This document shows positions 21,001 to 28,060 of a DNA stretch of 34,904 nt, in pieces. Positions within the stretch are counted from its first letter, which is position 1. Each line of letters opens with the position of its first letter. A program made the translations under genes and the position numbers. Under the pieces are notes generated by a model. The model was given only the letters and a program-made list of their open reading frames with translations. It was not told the origin of the DNA and made no database searches. This DNA is from Acidaminococcus sp. CAG:917 (GTDB lineage: Bacteria; Bacillota; Clostridia; Christensenellales; CAG-917): the NCBI GenBank assembly GCA_000437555.1, contig FR901015.1:21590-56493 (forward strand), read 5' to 3'.

Positions 21001-22037
21001 CGTTTTCGTATATTCCTTCTCTTGAAACGGTAAACGTGGGATACGACTTCACCGTGTTCGATTATTCGCTCGCCTGCGACGTATTCAAAGGCGCTACGGC
21101 TTTTAGCGATTTCAACGTTGCCGAAGCGGGATATTATCAATCGCAAAACGGAGATTTATTCAGATATGCTTTAAACTACACTTACGTTTCTTCCGATATA
21201 ACGAGATACGAAAATATTGGCGGACAATACGCGGTGAGCGACAAAGGCACTTATATTTTGGTGGGCGATATGTTCGTCGAACTCTATACGGGTGAGGACG
21301 GACTTCCCGTAAAGTATAGATATTTTGAAAACAGCGTTTTTTCTTCCTATAACGGAGTGCTGTATAACAAAGACAAAACATCTGTCATTTTCTGTCCGCT
21401 CGGCAAAAGCGGAGTTTTGGAGCTTGCGTCCTCCGTCAAAAATATAAATTCCGCCGTTTTTGAAAATGCCGTCGGCATAACGGGATACGACGTTTCGGAA
21501 ACGAATTCCACCTATATTGCGAGCGGCGGCGCAATCATCAGAAAATCGGACGGCTATCTCACGCTCTTGCCTTCAGACTATGCGTTTGCCGAGGACGGAA
21601 ATATACTTTATGTCGGGGATTGGGTATACGGTATAAAAGAGGGAGTGGATAAAGCCACAATAACTCAGATATCTATAAAAGAGGGAACAAAAGGTATTTT
21701 GTCAAACGCTTTTGTCGCTTTTGTAAATCTTGAAAGCGTCAGTATGCCGTCGTCTCTTGAAACGGTAGGCTCTTTTGCTTTTTCGGGTTGCAATTCCTTA
21801 ACCGTGTTGCCGTCGTTTGACAACGTTGTGACGATAGGCGCATACGCTTTCAGATGCGACTTATCATCAAGCGTCGCAACAAGCGATATTTCTCTGCCGC
21901 TTTCCGTTCAATCGTTGGGCGACTATGCTTTTTATGGCAGAACGGTTACGATAAACTGTGAGGCAGGCTCTAAGCCCTCGGGGTGGACGTCAAACTGTTT
22001 TAGCTCGGGTAACAGCGTTAACTGGGGCACGGTATAA
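18063..22037 (+). CDS. BspA-like leucine-rich repeat surface protein
   Basis: This 1,324-residue protein starts with a basic stretch and one membrane helix (TAIVAGIIAGVVALALIVTL), then a strand-rich domain, then many LRR_5/BspA repeats of the type AFxxCxxLTxLxLPxSVxxIGxxAFxG. Two further modules recur: GGVLYNKDKTxLIxxP-like turns (at least six), and an insert of about 60 residues with LPFVG...FG...YIPSSLxxVTVT (three copies, DNA near 19216, 19508 and 20807). BspA-type repeats are known in adhesins and host-binding proteins. The first possible ATG (18030) lacks a ribosome site, whereas AAGGAAATATC precedes the ATG at 18063. There is no LPXTG or C-terminal helix, so anchoring is by the N-terminal helix alone. 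The gene sits oddly between HydC and the rest of the hydrogenase locus. Confidence 0.85.
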   Translation: MSKTNQPLTKKKKTAIVAGIIAGVVALALIVTLLCVFLIEPQSYELKNGKYYLTISAQMNEDVVIEIKGKDYTISVADGYDFPFSGSGTYYYDGKNDFTFYKGETEYLKGTVSNGILTIAKDINFVDKTTYTFKYSEKSPSEIEVDDGYTSGLKYSYNAGQRSYTLTGIGSSTSDTIVIPDTVRLVATSVEMPVTAIADGAFKNNTKIKSVTMGDNIVSIGASAFEGCTSLTELNLGNSVTSIGANALEGTNISYSEINGISFLNKWAISLNTTASHVSVPEGTVGLYDSLFAFDETINSIELPSTLKTINDKVFYGLKSLSSISIYGDESQASFAVYGGGLYDKDFKKLYVQFLGGDSVTVPDSVEEIAYGALYGRSDITTLTIPFVGKNKTATLAEGVFGYIFGGISYDGGVYFRQYYDSLNYVDSYIPSSLDTVTVTGACNVNAGAFYGLSFSELNIEKAVYIAEGALEKMTALTSLTLPFVGSNNSNSFASVFGKSEYEGGIICNTFDGLNNKRYYIPSTLVSVTIQNSVLPQFAFYGCSGLQSITFNQSVALRYEEIGEGADADKKLVGIEGAFSGCDNLLAVNLGTNYLLTDGILYDKDMKFIVAVLKSRTDSSLVLSDSVKGILGYALSGSNVANLTLSANTEFFDADSLIGSNVTTLNVPSQNSYFTDFNSQGLIVTKDLTQAIFLSDGFSGILTLPSQLSSVNFAVLNKGTVTKFAFDNESAKFEISSGIILNKEKTRILAVPNSLSGDIVLPNSIISFDNSAFENLAVTSITLVDSLGAESAGQTYSTQGGVLYNAGKTVLIFAPKDISGDLILPETLTDISDSAFSGRVKLTSITAKSKLSKIGGYAFENITASINLANDGSLKGINSESFRNYKGTNLVIPDSVTSIAEGSFYGCGNLTSITLPFVGTGISSTNEKALLGVIFGTSPFDGAVEVRQAFYDMKEFISYYLPSSLAEVTVTKATTFKRGAFSYIPSLETVNVGYDFTVFDYSLACDVFKGATAFSDFNVAEAGYYQSQNGDLFRYALNYTYVSSDITRYENIGGQYAVSDKGTYILVGDMFVELYTGEDGLPVKYRYFENSVFSSYNGVLYNKDKTSVIFCPLGKSGVLELASSVKNINSAVFENAVGITGYDVSETNSTYIASGGAIIRKSDGYLTLLPSDYAFAEDGNILYVGDWVYGIKEGVDKATITQISIKEGTKGILSNAFVAFVNLESVSMPSSLETVGSFAFSGCNSLTVLPSFDNVVTIGAYAFRCDLSSSVATSDISLPLSVQSLGDYAFYGRTVTINCEAGSKPSGWTSNCFSSGNSVNWGTV

Positions 22038-22047
22038 CCAAAAGACG

Positions 22048-22078
22048 GCAATAGGCAAAATGCCTATTGCTTTTTTTT
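22048..22078 (+). terminator. Terminator after the leucine-rich protein gene
   Basis: GCAATAGGC (22048-22056) pairs perfectly with GCCTATTGC (22062-22070) across a five-base loop, followed by eight T. Confidence 0.95.
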
Positions 22079-22104
22079 GAAATTTTGTTAAAATATACTA
22101 GGTA

Positions 22105-22117
22105 GGGCATATTGCCC
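22105..22117 (+). promoter_or_regulatory. Palindrome GGGCA-TAT-TGCCC before the DRTGG gene
   Basis: A perfect 5-bp inverted repeat lies 20 bases before the start at 22137 and just after a -10-like TATACT (22094-22099). It may be an operator or a small leader hairpin for the regulatory-hydrogenase operon. Confidence 0.35.
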
Positions 22118-22136
22118 AATTTAAATGGAGGACTAT

Positions 22137-22481
22137 ATGAAAGTCAGTGAAATTGTAGAATTGCTTGACGGCGTCGTGCTCAGCGAAGGCGACAATATGG
22201 AAAAGGATTTACATTCTGCCTGTGCTTCGGATATGATGAGCGACGTGTTGGCGTTTGTCAAAGACCAGGCAGTACTTATAACGGGGCTATGCAATCCTCA
22301 GGTTGTCAGAACCGCGGAAATGATGGATATGCTTTGCATAGTGCTTGTAAGGGGCAAAAAGCCGGATACTACGCTTGTCGAACTCGCAAAAGACAGAGGA
22401 ATTACTTTAATTGCCACACCTCACCGTATGTTTGCCGCTTGCGGAATACTTTATCAGGCGGGGCTTAAAGCCGAGGTTTGA
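22137..22481 (+). CDS. DRTGG domain protein, first copy
   Basis: The 114-residue protein is a single DRTGG-type domain: MKVSEIVELLDGVVLSEGD, then ASDMMSDVLAFVKDQAVLIT and IATPHRMFAACGILYQAGL. DRTGG domains are of unknown chemistry; related domains bind nucleotides or sit beside CBS domains and phosphotransacetylase. The start is the ATG at 22137 with GGAGG at 22127-22131; an upstream in-frame ATG (22125) overlaps that site and is rejected. The stop lies two bases before the next gene. It is the first of two DRTGG genes that flank the ATPase and HydS-like genes here. This neighbourhood recurs near bifurcating hydrogenases in Thermotoga and Clostridia. Confidence 0.85.
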   Translation: MKVSEIVELLDGVVLSEGDNMEKDLHSACASDMMSDVLAFVKDQAVLITGLCNPQVVRTAEMMDMLCIVLVRGKKPDTTLVELAKDRGITLIATPHRMFAACGILYQAGLKAEV

Positions 22482-22483
22482 CG

Positions 22484-22906
22484 ATGGAGAATTTACACTT
22501 TGAGTATGAAGTGGCGGGAAACAATTTTTCTCAGGCAGGTATGGCTTCCGACGCAGTTAAAAGCACGCTCAAAAAGATGGGCATAGCGTCAGAAGATATT
22601 CGCAGAGTTGCAATCGCCATGTATGAAGGAGAAATAAATATGGTCATTCACGGCGGTGGAGGAGTTGCCGTCATAGACATATTTTTTGACCATATCGAGA
22701 TAAAACTAATCGACCACGGAAAAGGTATCGAAAATATAGAACTTGCCATGACGCCCGGTTATTCCACGGCGGAAGACGAAATAAGAGCTTTGGGGTTCGG
22801 AGCGGGTATGGGATTGCCCAATATGAAAAAATACGCCGACGTGCTTGAAATAGAAAGCGAGGTGGGCGTGGGTACAACCGTTTACATAAGAGTCGATTTT
22901 CATTAA
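22484..22906 (+). CDS. RsbW/SpoIIAB-like ATP-binding protein (HATPase)
   Basis: The 140-residue protein is a bare GHKL ATPase domain of the anti-sigma-factor kinase type. It shows the N-box region MYEGEINMVIHG (about 45-56), the G1 box DHGKGI (about 83-88) and the G2 box GFGAGMGLPNMKKYAD (about 106-121). Proteins of this group phosphorylate antagonist proteins or hold sigma factors. Neither a STAS antagonist nor a sigma factor is adjacent, so its partner is unknown. GAGG seven bases before ATG 22484 sets the start; a TTG at 22478 is less likely. It is coupled with the DRTGG gene in front and lies 10 bases before the HydS-like gene. Confidence 0.85.
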   Translation: MENLHFEYEVAGNNFSQAGMASDAVKSTLKKMGIASEDIRRVAIAMYEGEINMVIHGGGGVAVIDIFFDHIEIKLIDHGKGIENIELAMTPGYSTAEDEIRALGFGAGMGLPNMKKYADVLEIESEVGVGTTVYIRVDFH

Positions 22907-22916
22907 GAGGGAATTT

Positions 22917-24179
22917 ATGGAAAACAATTATTTTCACACCGTCTTCCTTGACGCGGAAAAATGCAAGGGTTGTGTAACTTGCATGAAGCGTTGTCCTACG
23001 GAAGCTATAAGGGTGAGAAACGGGAAAGCGAGCGTTTTTTACGACAGATGTATAGGGTGTGGCGAGTGCGTCCGCCTTTGTCCGTCGCACGCTAAGCTCG
23101 CTTCCTACGATTCGTTTGACACGATAAACGATTTCAAATATAAAATTGCTTTACCGGCGCCGTCGCTTTACGGACAGTTTAACAATCTTACCGACGTAAA
23201 CTATGTTTTAAACGGGCTTTTGGCTCTCGGTTTTGACGAGGTGTTCGAGGTCGGCAGGGGAGCGGAATATGCGTCCGCCGTGACGAAGATAATTTTCGAC
23301 CAGAACAAGGTCAAGTATCCCGTCATAAGCACGGCTTGTCCTGCCGTATTGGAGCTTATCTTATCGCGTTACCATAATTTAAAAGACAATCTTTTAAACA
23401 TTTTGGCGCCTGTCGACATATCTGCAAAACTTGCCAGGGACAAGGCGATAAAAAGAGGTATTCCGCCTGAAGATATAGGCGTGTATTTTATTTCACCGTG
23501 TCCTGCTAAAGTTTACGCTTTAAAACTCGGCGTGGGCGTCAACAAGCCTTACGTCGACAGGGTTTTGTCCACGGGCGAGGTATATATGAAACTCGTTCCC
23601 GCTATGAACAAGCTTGAACCTTCGGATATAAAGCCTCTTTCCAAAATGGGAAATCTGGGGCTTCATTGGGCGACGTCCGGCGGTGAAGCCACGGCGACGT
23701 TCAGGAGCAAATATCTTGCGGCTGACGGCATAGAAAACGTAAAGCATATTCTTGACGGGCTTGAGGACAACACTTTGACCGAAGTCGATTTTATAGAACT
23801 TGACGCTTGTGCGGGCGGCTGTGTAGGCGGCGTGCTCAACGTCGAAAATCCTTTTGTAGCCAAAGCAAGAATCAGACAGCTTCGCATGAAACTGCCTGCC
23901 ACGTCGTCAAACATATTGGCAGACGAAGGAAAGCCTCTGTCTTACTACGTTTGGGAGGACGAACCGCAGTTTAAAAACTTTGACAAACTTGACGAGAACA
24001 GGCTTAGTGCCATGCAAAAACTTATGGAAGTGGAAAATCTTTTAAACACCCTTCCGCAATACGACTGCGGTATGTGCGGCGCTCCCAGCTGTAGGGCTTT
24101 TGCCGAGGACGTCGTATCGGGCATTGTGTCCGACGAGTGTCCTCGTCTTGAAAAAGAGGTAAAAAATGAAACTGAGTAA
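22917..24179 (+). CDS. Putative sensory [FeFe]-hydrogenase (HydS-like)
   Basis: The 420-residue protein has two N-terminal [4Fe-4S] motifs (Cys16/19/22/26 and 45/48/51/55), an H-cluster domain, and a C-terminal CGMCGAPSC motif (Cys384/387/392, with Cys408) for another cluster. The four H-cluster cysteines survive: Cys141 in STACPAV, Cys195 in SPCPAK, Cys298 and Cys302 in DACAGGC. The catalytic signatures TSCCPxW, MPCxxKK and ExMACxxGCxxGGGxP are all altered, and the proton-relay cysteine is gone (alanine). This matches the group C/D putatively sensory hydrogenases, known from Thermotoga and Thermoanaerobacter next to bifurcating hydrogenases. No PAS or kinase domain is attached, so a signal would have to pass through the neighbouring ATPase or DRTGG proteins. 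The gene overlaps the next by 14 bases. Confidence 0.87.
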   Translation: MENNYFHTVFLDAEKCKGCVTCMKRCPTEAIRVRNGKASVFYDRCIGCGECVRLCPSHAKLASYDSFDTINDFKYKIALPAPSLYGQFNNLTDVNYVLNGLLALGFDEVFEVGRGAEYASAVTKIIFDQNKVKYPVISTACPAVLELILSRYHNLKDNLLNILAPVDISAKLARDKAIKRGIPPEDIGVYFISPCPAKVYALKLGVGVNKPYVDRVLSTGEVYMKLVPAMNKLEPSDIKPLSKMGNLGLHWATSGGEATATFRSKYLAADGIENVKHILDGLEDNTLTEVDFIELDACAGGCVGGVLNVENPFVAKARIRQLRMKLPATSSNILADEGKPLSYYVWEDEPQFKNFDKLDENRLSAMQKLMEVENLLNTLPQYDCGMCGAPSCRAFAEDVVSGIVSDECPRLEKEVKNETE

Positions 24180-24495
24180 AATTATAGAGACGCTCGAGGC
24201 GACAGAGGTCAACGTCGTAGACAAAGATTTTGATGTTACAAAAGGATACTGCGGCGACTTTTTAAGTTTTGTCATGGGTAAGGCACCGTCAGGTTGCGCC
24301 TGGTTTACGGTTATGACAAATATAAACGTCTGCGCCGTGGCTACGCTTGCCGAGGTGGGCGTTGTCGTTGTTTGCGAGGGCGCAAAGTCCACTCCCGAAC
24401 TTGTTGACAAGGCGAAGTCTCAAAACGTCAATTTGATTGAAACAAAATACGACATTTTCGAGGCAGTAAAAAGATATATTGCAGCGGAGGCTTGA
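24166..24495 (+). CDS. DRTGG domain protein, second copy
   Basis: The 109-residue protein is a paralogue of the DRTGG protein at 22137. It begins MKLSKIIETLEATEVN and ends with the same kind of IETKYDIFEAVKRYI helix, with GYCGDFLSFVMGKAPSGCAW in the middle. The two copies share layout but limited sequence, so the duplication is old. It starts inside the HydS-like gene with GAGGT before its ATG and overlaps the PHP gene by one base. Having two copies bracketing HydS suggests distinct roles, such as a nucleotide-binding subunit and a partner. Confidence 0.85.
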   Translation: MKLSKIIETLEATEVNVVDKDFDVTKGYCGDFLSFVMGKAPSGCAWFTVMTNINVCAVATLAEVGVVVVCEGAKSTPELVDKAKSQNVNLIETKYDIFEAVKRYIAAEA

Positions 24496-25190
24496 TGAAA
24501 TATAAATACGACCTGCACGTTCACAGCTGTCTTTCGCCATGCGCCGAAAACGATATGACACCGGCGACAATTGTTGCTTTTGCCAAACTTTCGGGGCTTG
24601 ATTTTGTTGCAATTTCCGACCACAATGCGATAGACAACGTCGAAGTCGCCCTTAAATGCGGAGCGGCTTACGGTGTGTGCGTCGTGCCTGCCGTTGAAAT
24701 ACAGACGGAGGAAGATATTCATCTTTTGTGTCTGTTTAAAAATTATCAAAACCTTAAGGCGTTTTTTAATCAAATCTCCTTTCACGACTTAAAAAACGAA
24801 AGTGCCATATACGGAGAGCAGCTTGTCATGGACGAGGACGACAATATTGTCAGGGTGGAGGAAAGACTTTTGCTTCACGGAGCGCAAATTACGCCCGACA
24901 GAGTCAAAATATTAGCGGACGAATTCGGCGGCATAGCGATACCTGCCCATATAGACAGAGAAGGCAACAGTATGCTCGCCATATTGGGTGCAATTACCGA
25001 CGAATTTAAGGTGGTGGAACTTTCCACTAAGGCAAAAAACGAAGAAGTTGAAAAGTGGAGCAAGGATTATACCGTCATTATCGACTCCGACGCTCATACC
25101 GTTGAAAATATCGGCGTGTCAAGTGAGATTGATTTGCCTGACAGGTCGGTTTTTGCGTTAATAGACTATCTTAGAAAAAAATCTTATTGA
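24495..25190 (+). CDS. PHP domain phosphoesterase
   Basis: The 231-residue protein shows the metal-binding PHP motifs: YDLHVHSCLSPC near residue 5, FVAISDHNAID near 38, VPAVEIQTEED near 65, IPAHIDRE near 154 and DSDAHT near 194. PHP proteins hydrolyse phosphoesters with two or three metal ions; members include histidinol phosphatase and nucleotide or RNA phosphatases. This stand-alone form is a regular member of hydrogenase-regulatory loci, and a nucleotide signal is a reasonable but unproven substrate. The ATG overlaps the preceding stop (ATGA), with GGAGG five bases upstream; a TTG three bases earlier is rejected. About 155 bases follow before the next gene. Confidence 0.87.
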   Translation: MKYKYDLHVHSCLSPCAENDMTPATIVAFAKLSGLDFVAISDHNAIDNVEVALKCGAAYGVCVVPAVEIQTEEDIHLLCLFKNYQNLKAFFNQISFHDLKNESAIYGEQLVMDEDDNIVRVEERLLLHGAQITPDRVKILADEFGGIAIPAHIDREGNSMLAILGAITDEFKVVELSTKAKNEEVEKWSKDYTVIIDSDAHTVENIGVSSEIDLPDRSVFALIDYLRKKSY

Positions 25191-25345
25191 TTTTGGCATG
25201 TTTGTAATCCTTTCAGGCCCGTTTTGACTTGTAGAATGAAATTTGTATTTAATTGTTAAAAATATATTAAAAAAATAAAAAAAACGGCTTTGCAAAAGTA
25301 TTTTTTTATGATAATATATATTTGTATGTAAAAAAAGGGTGAATT
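25191..25345 (+). promoter_or_regulatory. Spacer with possible promoters before the ATPase-ferredoxin-hydBA genes
   Basis: Two weak candidates are seen: TTGACT (25224-25229) with TATTTA (25246-25251), and TTGCAA (25290-25295) with TAATAT (25312-25317). Either would allow the hydBA half of the locus to be transcribed apart from the regulatory half. No terminator is seen after the PHP gene. Confidence 0.4.
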
Positions 25346-25885
25346 ATGAGAGAACTGTCGCTTAACATCCTCGATATAGTTGAAAACTCGGTCAAAGCCG
25401 AAGCTAAAATAGTTTATATCGACGTCATCGCAAAGGACAACGTTTTGACGATATCCATTAAAGACGACGGCAAAGGCATGAGCGAAGAATTCTTGAGCAG
25501 AGTTACCGACCCTTATACAACCACTCGCACGACGAGGAAGGTGGGTATGGGTTTGCCTTTTTTGAAAATGGAAGCGGAGATGGCGGGCGGTACTTTCGAT
25601 ATCCGTTCAAAACTCGGCGAAGGGACTGTCGTTACCACCACTTTTGCTATTGACCACATAGACAGACCGCCGCTCGGTGACCTTGGCGAAACTATGTCCA
25701 CTCTCATTTCCAACGGAGATGAGGTTGAATATGTTTTGCATTTTGTCTTTAAAGATACCGATTTCGTTTTTGACACGAGAGAACTTAAAGCGCAGCTTGA
25801 CGGCGTCCCTATGGACGAACCCGAAGTGCTGCTGTTTATAAAAAATTATATTAGAGAAAACACACCACACGGAGGATTATTATGA
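25346..25885 (+). CDS. GHKL ATPase protein, histidine-kinase-like, second copy
   Basis: The 179-residue protein is an isolated ATP-binding domain: N-box LNILDIVENSVKA (6-18), G1 box KDDGKGMS (about 38-45), a TTRTTRKVGMGLPFLK loop (about 54-69) and the GEGTVVTTTF G2 segment. It lacks the phosphorylated histidine and any sensor domain. A C-terminal stretch of about 70 residues (from about 108) follows. It differs from the RsbW-like copy at 22484 and resembles the ATPases usually found before the hydB/hydA genes. Stop and next start overlap (ATGA). GGGTG precedes the ATG. Confidence 0.85.
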   Translation: MRELSLNILDIVENSVKAEAKIVYIDVIAKDNVLTISIKDDGKGMSEEFLSRVTDPYTTTRTTRKVGMGLPFLKMEAEMAGGTFDIRSKLGEGTVVTTTFAIDHIDRPPLGDLGETMSTLISNGDEVEYVLHFVFKDTDFVFDTRELKAQLDGVPMDEPEVLLFIKNYIRENTPHGGLL

Positions 25886-26253
25886 AGAGTATCGACGATA
25901 TCAAAGCAATCAGAGATAAGATGCAATCTGAGATTATATTGCGCGATAACACAAGCGGCAACGATGAAACAAGAATTGTTGTCGGTATGGCTACTTGCGG
26001 TATTTCCGCGGGTGCCCGTCCCGTTTTCAACACTTTAGTTGAAGAAGTCGCTACAAGACAGCTTAAAAACGTCAAAGTAACCCGTTCGGGTTGTTTGGGA
26101 ATGTGCAAACTTGAACCCATTGTCGAAGTTTTCGTTCCCGGTCAGGAAAAAGTTACCTACGTTCATGTGGACAGCGAAAAAGCGAAACAGATTGTCGCAA
26201 ACCACATTGTAAACGGTAATATTTGCACTGAATATTTAATTACCAACGAATAA
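25882..26253 (+). CDS. Thioredoxin-like [2Fe-2S] ferredoxin, HndB-type
   Basis: The 123-residue protein matches the small [2Fe-2S] ferredoxin of NAD(P)-reducing or bifurcating hydrogenases (HndB type), a thioredoxin fold with MATCGISAGARP (about 38-49) and SGCLGMCKLEPIVEV (about 68-82). Three cysteines are clear (about 40, 70 and 74); a fourth ligand at the expected position is not obvious, as is common in this family. It probably shuttles electrons to or within the HydB subunit, whose N-terminal domain is closely related. GGAGG precedes the ATG by eight bases. It overlaps the ATPase gene and lies 13 bases before hydB. Confidence 0.85.
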   Translation: MKSIDDIKAIRDKMQSEIILRDNTSGNDETRIVVGMATCGISAGARPVFNTLVEEVATRQLKNVKVTRSGCLGMCKLEPIVEVFVPGQEKVTYVHVDSEKAKQIVANHIVNGNICTEYLITNE

Positions 26254-26266
26254 GCAGGAGGAAAAT

Positions 26267-28051
26267 ATGTTTAGAAGTACCATTCTTTGCTGTGGCGGAA
26301 CGGGCTGTCACTCAAACAACAGCGGGGAAATCATTAAAGAGTTTAAAGCTCAGATTGCCCAAAAAGGACTCGACAAAGACGTCGAAGTCGTTGAAACAGG
26401 TTGTCACGGTCTTTGCGCCGTAGGCCCTATCGTCATCGTATATCCCGAAGGCGCTTTTTACAGCAACGTTAAAGTCGAAGACGTCTCCGAAATCGTCGAC
26501 GAGCATATCATCAAAGGAAGACTCGTCCAAAGATTGCTCTTTAAGGATAAAAACAATACTCAAGCCGTCAAGGCTCTTTCGGACACGAATTTCTATAAAA
26601 AGCAAACTCGTGTCGCGCTCCGTAACTGTGGTGTCATAAATCCCGAAAATATCGACGAATATATCGCTTACGACGGTTATCAGGCATTAATAAAGGTTTT
26701 GACCACAATGAAGCCGGAAGACGTCGTTAAAGTTCTTCTTGATTCAGGGCTCAGAGGCCGTGGAGGCGCAGGATTCCCGACCGGTAAAAAATGGCAGTTT
26801 GCTATGATGCAGCCAAAAGGTCAGAAATACGTCTGCTGCAACGCCGACGAAGGAGACCCGGGCGCATTCATGGACCGTTCTGTTTTGGAAGGCGACCCGC
26901 ACGCCGTTTTGGAGGCTATGACAATTGCCGGATATACAATAGGTTCAAACCAAGGCTATATCTATGTTCGTGCGGAATATCCTATCGCAGTCGAGCGTTG
27001 TAAAATTGCTATCGCTCAAGCCAAAGAATACGGCCTTTTAGGTAAGAATATTTTGGGCACAGGTTTTGATTTCGATATCGACATAAGACTTGGCGCAGGC
27101 GCTTTCGTCTGCGGTGAAGAAACCGCTCTTATGACTTCAATCGAAGGCAAGAGAGGCGAGCCGCATCCCCGTCCTCCGTTCCCGGCGGTCAAGGGATTGT
27201 TCGGCAAGCCGACTATCCTCAACAACGTTGAAACTTATGCAAACATTCCGCAAATCATTTTGAAGGGCGCCGAATGGTTCGCTTCTATGGGAACGGAAAA
27301 ATCAAAGGGCACTAAAGTTTTTGCTCTCGGCGGTAAAATCACCAACACAGGACTTGTCGAAATTCCGATGGGCACGACGCTCAGAACGGTTATCGAAGAT
27401 ATCGGAGGCGGTATCCCCAACGGAAAGAAGTTCAAGGCGGCTCAAACGGGCGGACCTTCCGGCGGTTGTATTCCTGCCGAACACCTTGACATTCCTATCG
27501 ACTATGACAACCTTATTTCTATCGGCTCAATGATGGGCTCGGGCGGTATGATTGTCATGGACGAGGATAACTGTATGGTTGACATCGCTAAGTTCTTCTT
27601 GGAATTCACCGTCGACGAAAGCTGCGGAAAGTGTACTCCTTGCCGTATCGGAACGCGTCGTTTGCTTGAATACCTCGACAAAATCACGAGGGGACAGGCA
27701 ACGATGGAAGACCTCGACGAAATGGAAAAACTTTGCTACTACATAAAGGACAACGCTCTTTGCGGTCTCGGACAAACGGCGCCGAACCCTGTTCTCAGCA
27801 CGCTCAGATATTTCAGAGACGAATATGAAGCGCATATTAAAGAAAAGAGATGTCCCGCGGGAGTTTGCAAACACTTATTGCGTTACGAAATTACCGACGC
27901 TTGTAAAGGTTGCTCTCTCTGTGCGAGAAAATGTCCCGTCAATGCTATTTCGGGCGAAATCAAACAAAAATTCAATATCGACCAAGACAAATGTATCAAG
28001 TGCGGCGTATGTATCAGCAATTGTAAGTTTGGCGCTATTGTCAAGAAGTAG
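26267..28051 (+). CDS. hydB: Hydrogenase NuoF-like flavin/NADH subunit (HydB)
   Basis: The 594-residue subunit holds, in order: an N-terminal [2Fe-2S] thioredoxin-like domain (Cys9/14/46/50), the NuoF FMN/NADH domain (GRGGAGFPTGKKW near 163-175, CNADEGDPGAFMDRS near 190-204), an SLBB segment, the [4Fe-4S] motif CGKCTPCRIGT near 453-463 with CGLG near 500, and a C-terminal pair CKGCSLCARKCP and CIKCGVCISNC. This is the domain order of HydB in trimeric bifurcating hydrogenases, where FMN and its clusters split electrons between NADH and ferredoxin. AGGAGG eight bases before the ATG fixes the start. It lies nine bases before hydA. Whether this enzyme bifurcates or simply uses NADH cannot be decided from sequence alone. 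Confidence 0.93.
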   Translation: MFRSTILCCGGTGCHSNNSGEIIKEFKAQIAQKGLDKDVEVVETGCHGLCAVGPIVIVYPEGAFYSNVKVEDVSEIVDEHIIKGRLVQRLLFKDKNNTQAVKALSDTNFYKKQTRVALRNCGVINPENIDEYIAYDGYQALIKVLTTMKPEDVVKVLLDSGLRGRGGAGFPTGKKWQFAMMQPKGQKYVCCNADEGDPGAFMDRSVLEGDPHAVLEAMTIAGYTIGSNQGYIYVRAEYPIAVERCKIAIAQAKEYGLLGKNILGTGFDFDIDIRLGAGAFVCGEETALMTSIEGKRGEPHPRPPFPAVKGLFGKPTILNNVETYANIPQIILKGAEWFASMGTEKSKGTKVFALGGKITNTGLVEIPMGTTLRTVIEDIGGGIPNGKKFKAAQTGGPSGGCIPAEHLDIPIDYDNLISIGSMMGSGGMIVMDEDNCMVDIAKFFLEFTVDESCGKCTPCRIGTRRLLEYLDKITRGQATMEDLDEMEKLCYYIKDNALCGLGQTAPNPVLSTLRYFRDEYEAHIKEKRCPAGVCKHLLRYEITDACKGCSLCARKCPVNAISGEIKQKFNIDQDKCIKCGVCISNCKFGAIVKK

Positions 28052-28060
28052 AGGTGAAAT

